Positions 32,225 through 34,725 of a DNA stretch of 34,725 nucleotides are shown one piece after another. The DNA lies in contig JAJYRT010000003.1 in NCBI GenBank assembly GCA_021793945.1, positions 1 through 34,725 on the forward strand, in the 5' to 3' direction. Each line of letters starts with the position of its first letter. The stretch's first letter is position 1. The stretch comes from Thermoplasmata archaeon. Lineage in GTDB: Archaea; Thermoplasmatota; Thermoplasmata; Thermoplasmatales; Thermoplasmataceae. Below the pieces are notes generated by a model that was not told the DNA's origin, ran no database searches, and worked only from the letters and a program-made list of their open reading frames with translations. A program made the position numbers and the translations under genes.

Positions 32225-33060
32225 TTGTCGCTTACCCTTATTCCCTCATTTGTGAATTCCGTGCTGATACACCTGTAACCAGTTCCTGTTGGAAAATGCC
32301 TCAACGCGTCATCGAGATCTTTCCTTCTGTGAAATACCGCAAAAACCGCGGGCCCCTTACCGCTCTGTGAAACATAACTGGCACCCTTTTCACGGAAATA
32401 CCCCATTACATCGATATTCATTCCTGTAATCTCTCCTATCAGGTGGCCGTTGATCAGGGATGCGGCCAGGGGATAACCGTTCATGACCAGGTCCTTGAGT
32501 GTACCGAAGGACTCTGAGTATTTTCTCAGGGCGCTAATGTCCATATTACCTGTTATCCTGTATTTCTCTGGGTTGTAGGCTATGAGCACATGACCGTTGG
32601 GAGAGTCGTAACGTTTCAGCAGATCCAATGATACATTGTCAGTCAGGCAGACCCCTCCATAATACGACGAACAGAGGTCGTCAAAAGCGCCCGTTATCGA
32701 AGTTCCGTTTGCAATGGAGGCTGCGGCGGCAAGCCGCAATAGCTCCAATTCAGTGATATTCACCTCATTTATTGATGTGAAGCCAGCAACAAGGGCAAGT
32801 GTAAATGCACTGCTGCTCTTCAGTCCCTGCCCCTGTGGAATGTCGCTTTCTATGGTTATTCCCGGCATCGTGCTTCCAGGATACTTCTTCAAGAGAAATC
32901 CCAGTGTTTTTTCAGTTTCATTGCTTCCTCCCTGGAATCGTGCTGCGCCGGAGAACCTGACAGCCATTTCAAGGCCTATGGAAACGGATGCCCCGAAACG
33001 CTGGGCGAATGCAGATATAATCGATATCCCACCATGGCATCTTACCTCTATGTCCCTCAT
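32221..33060 (-). CDS. aroK: Shikimate kinase, archaeal GHMP type
   Basis: 279 residues, unrelated to the bacterial P-loop AroK. GHMP-kinase motif 2 PQGQGLKSSSA, which binds ATP phosphate; motif 1-like HGGISIISAF near the N-terminus; C-terminal YVSQSGKGPAVFAVF as motif 3 (normally SGxGPxxFA). It phosphorylates shikimate at O3. Position between aroE and aroA, with 4-base overlaps on both sides, fixes the function among GHMP kinases; the domain alone could be a homoserine or mevalonate kinase. Confidence 0.92.
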   Translation of the reverse strand: MRDIEVRCHGGISIISAFAQRFGASVSIGLEMAVRFSGAARFQGGSNETEKTLGFLLKKYPGSTMPGITIESDIPQGQGLKSSSAFTLALVAGFTSINEVNITELELLRLAAAASIANGTSITGAFDDLCSSYYGGVCLTDNVSLDLLKRYDSPNGHVLIAYNPEKYRITGNMDISALRKYSESFGTLKDLVMNGYPLAASLINGHLIGEITGMNIDVMGYFREKGASYVSQSGKGPAVFAVFHRRKDLDDALRHFPTGTGYRCISTEFTNEGIRVSDK

Positions 33061-33878
33061 CTTTCTGACAACCCCGCGATAATTCCAAGGATTTCATCCT
33101 TTTTAACCGATATCCCAAAGAGGATCTTCATGGACTCTATTGCCTGGTATATGAAAAGATCCCGGCCAGTTACGATTTTTGCACCGTTGTTCGACATGGC
33201 GCCGAGAAATCCTGTTATTGGAGGGTTATATACCATGTCTATACCGACAGATGCACTGCCAAGCAAAGTTTCCGGGAATGGCATTCCGGTAGTGTCGGGG
33301 TATGTCCCGAGAGGCGTGCAGTTAATCAGTATGTCATATTTTCTCTTCCCGGCATCGTTTCTTGAAACCAGATTTATGCTACCGCTGAATATATAATCCG
33401 CAAGATCATTCTTCGCCCTTTCCGTGTCCCGGACCATCACATAAACGGAAGCGGGAACGGAGTTCCTGAATATGTAATAAGCCACAGTCCTGAATATTCC
33501 CCCAGAACCTGCTATCAGTATGTCTTTTGCGTTGAAATCTATGTTGCTGTTGGCAAATGCGGCCGCAATTCCCGCGATATCGACATTGTAACCCGTGGTC
33601 TTTCCTTCCTCAATCTTGACCAGGTTAACTGACCCTATCTCTGACGCCTCAGGAACAATGAAATCAAGGTGTTTCATGATCGATACCTTATGTGGTGACG
33701 TAACATTGTATCCCGTGAATGTATCAGCGGATGCCCTGACGAAGGGATCAAGCTCCATTGGCTTGAGTTCAATTGAAAGGTAAAATGTGCTCATACCCAG
33801 CCTTGAAAAAATGGTGTTGAATATCAGCGAACTTTTAGAGTGTGCGATGGGTGATCCTATTACTCCGGCGAGCTTCAT
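33057..33878 (-). CDS. aroE: Shikimate dehydrogenase
   Basis: 273 residues. It reduces 3-dehydroshikimate to shikimate with NADPH. Motifs: GSPIAHSKSS (8-17, shikimate contacts), NVTSPHK with the catalytic lysine, GYNVD, and the nucleotide loop AGSGGIFRTVAYY, where the usual GAGGAA/SRA(V/I) is modified (Phe-Arg-Thr in place of Ala-Ser-Arg). Then NCTPLGTYPD and MVYNPP. The ATG overlaps the aroB stop by 4 bases and its stop overlaps the kinase start by 4. Confidence 0.94.
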   Translation of the reverse strand: MKLAGVIGSPIAHSKSSLIFNTIFSRLGMSTFYLSIELKPMELDPFVRASADTFTGYNVTSPHKVSIMKHLDFIVPEASEIGSVNLVKIEEGKTTGYNVDIAGIAAAFANSNIDFNAKDILIAGSGGIFRTVAYYIFRNSVPASVYVMVRDTERAKNDLADYIFSGSINLVSRNDAGKRKYDILINCTPLGTYPDTTGMPFPETLLGSASVGIDMVYNPPITGFLGAMSNNGAKIVTGRDLFIYQAIESMKILFGISVKKDEILGIIAGLSER

Positions 33879-34725
33879 AGTGTACTTCTTGCCACGGATT
33901 CGTTACTGTCCATATATGAACGGATATGACTTCTTATGGCTTCGGGATCTATGGTCACATCAAGCATTGTTTCCGTATCCGATGGAATCCTCATAGCTAT
34001 CTTTCCTTCCACGCTCTTCTTGTCGTTCCGAATGAAGGAGGCAATGGTATCCAGCCCAAGGCTCCTCAGCTGTATCCTGGGCACAGAATACCTGGCCATC
34101 ATCGCTGAAAGAAATGCCCTCAGCGACTTGTCGGTAACACCCATTGTTTCACCTATGTAGAGTTCTACTAGCATTCCAGTTGCAACAGCAATCCCATGAT
34201 GGATCGTGTTCTTGGAACTGGATTCTATTGCATGTGCTATGGTGTGACCAAAATTAAGGTCACGACGCTCCCCGTTCCTGTCCCTGAAGTCCTTAGATAC
34301 CTTATCGGCTTTTAGTTTCAGGCAAAGCGTGATAATTCTGGAAAGAGAGTTCCCTTTCTGGAGGGTTTCAGCATCCGTTCCGTTCTGCAGGAGGTTGAAA
34401 ACCGTGTGTTCGCCTATCAGGGAATATTTCATTATCTCTCCAAGCCCGTCTCTGATCATGTCTGGCGATGAATTCTTTATGAAGTCTACATCAATTATGA
34501 TGCTCCTTGGATTGTAAAATGTCCCGATGGCGTTTTTCACCCCGGAAAAATTTATGCCGTTCTTCCCTCCCAGGCAGCTATCCACCTGTGAAAGCAGTGT
34601 GGTGGGTACTGCCATAAGGTCAACTCCTCTCTTGTAGGTGGATGCCACAAATCCTGCCAGGTCCCCAACAGTGCCGCCCCCGACATATGCAAGCAGCGAG
34701 TCCCGTGGTATGCCACGCTCTATCA
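33875..34725 (-). CDS. aroB: 3-dehydroquinate synthase, N-terminus cut by window edge
   Basis: 283 codons are visible, running off the right edge in frame (from 34723: IERGIPRDSLLAYVGGGTVG and onward); the family is about 340-360 residues, so roughly 60-75 N-terminal residues are missing. NAD+- and Zn-dependent cyclisation of DAHP to 3-dehydroquinate. Motifs: GGGTVGDLAGFVAST, QVDSCLGGKNGIN, zinc ligands in DGLGEIMKY, FGHTIAHAIE and HHGIAVATGM. Its presence shows a classical DAHP route, not the ADTH/AroB' route of many Euryarchaeota. It is the first visible gene of the aro operon; upstream genes presumably lie to the right. Confidence 0.95.
   Translation of the reverse strand, partial: IERGIPRDSLLAYVGGGTVGDLAGFVASTYKRGVDLMAVPTTLLSQVDSCLGGKNGINFSGVKNAIGTFYNPRSIIIDVDFIKNSSPDMIRDGLGEIMKYSLIGEHTVFNLLQNGTDAETLQKGNSLSRIITLCLKLKADKVSKDFRDRNGERRDLNFGHTIAHAIESSSKNTIHHGIAVATGMLVELYIGETMGVTDKSLRAFLSAMMARYSVPRIQLRSLGLDTIASFIRNDKKSVEGKIAMRIPSDTETMLDVTIDPEAIRSHIRSYMDSNESVARSTL

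Noticed and set aside
1..34725. CRISPR array or rRNA genes
   Set aside because: No regularly spaced direct repeats and no rRNA-like sequence seen; only one tRNA gene was found.

Overview
The window looks like a chromosomal segment of an acidophilic, wall-less archaeon of the Thermoplasmatales type (Ferroplasma/Cuniculiplasma/Thermoplasma-like). Grounds: archaeal-only or archaeal-type genes (PIN-ATPase-KH protein, GHMP shikimate kinase, NcsA/TtuA-type tRNA thiolase, beta-CASP nuclease, RtcB, TRASH-type copper regulator), TATA boxes about 25 bases from start codons (leaderless genes), frequent GTG/TTG starts, and an Asn/Ser/Thr-rich surface protein. This placement is inference from gene content.

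Left part (1-9439), core genes: a truncated UDP-sulfoquinovose synthase and a sulfonate/nitrate-type ABC ATPase; an operon of MTA phosphorylase and beta-CASP nuclease; a stand-alone asparagine-synthetase-like PP-loop protein divergent from a PIN-ATPase-KH protein; and an M17 leucyl aminopeptidase split by a TnpB-type insertion sequence. The two aminopeptidase halves can be rejoined in frame across the element, and the larger half also carries a +1 frameshift.

Middle (9440-23353): a tRNA 2-thiolation enzyme and tRNA-Ile(GAU); then an accessory zone. This holds a copper island (TRASH regulator, two tiny YHS proteins, a Cu+-ATPase with its own YHS domain, a coupled DoxX/DoxD-like membrane protein), a cystathionine beta-synthase/gamma-lyase pair, an NRAMP-family transporter with a small frameshifted membrane partner, a VapBC pair, and remnants of IS110-like and TnpB elements and of membrane-protein genes. 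A run of small conserved-looking genes (membrane protein, GNAT, winged-helix regulator) closes the zone.

Right part (23449-34725), core genes: RtcB RNA ligase translationally coupled to an amidohydrolase, a 978-residue secreted, membrane-anchored and heavily sequon-rich surface protein, arginyl-tRNA synthetase, and a tightly coupled aro operon on the minus strand (aroB > aroE > archaeal shikimate kinase > aroA, each pair overlapping by 4 bases), with aroB running off the right edge.

The most notable structure is the TnpB element: both ends show subterminal hairpins, the right end finishes in TTGAC, and the neighbouring guide-position sequence is the interrupted aminopeptidase gene itself. 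A second degenerate right end with the same AGTTGAC terminus lies at about 20.35 kb. Several accessory genes are broken by single extra bases in homopolymer runs while all long core genes are intact, which argues for gene decay, though base-calling error cannot be excluded.
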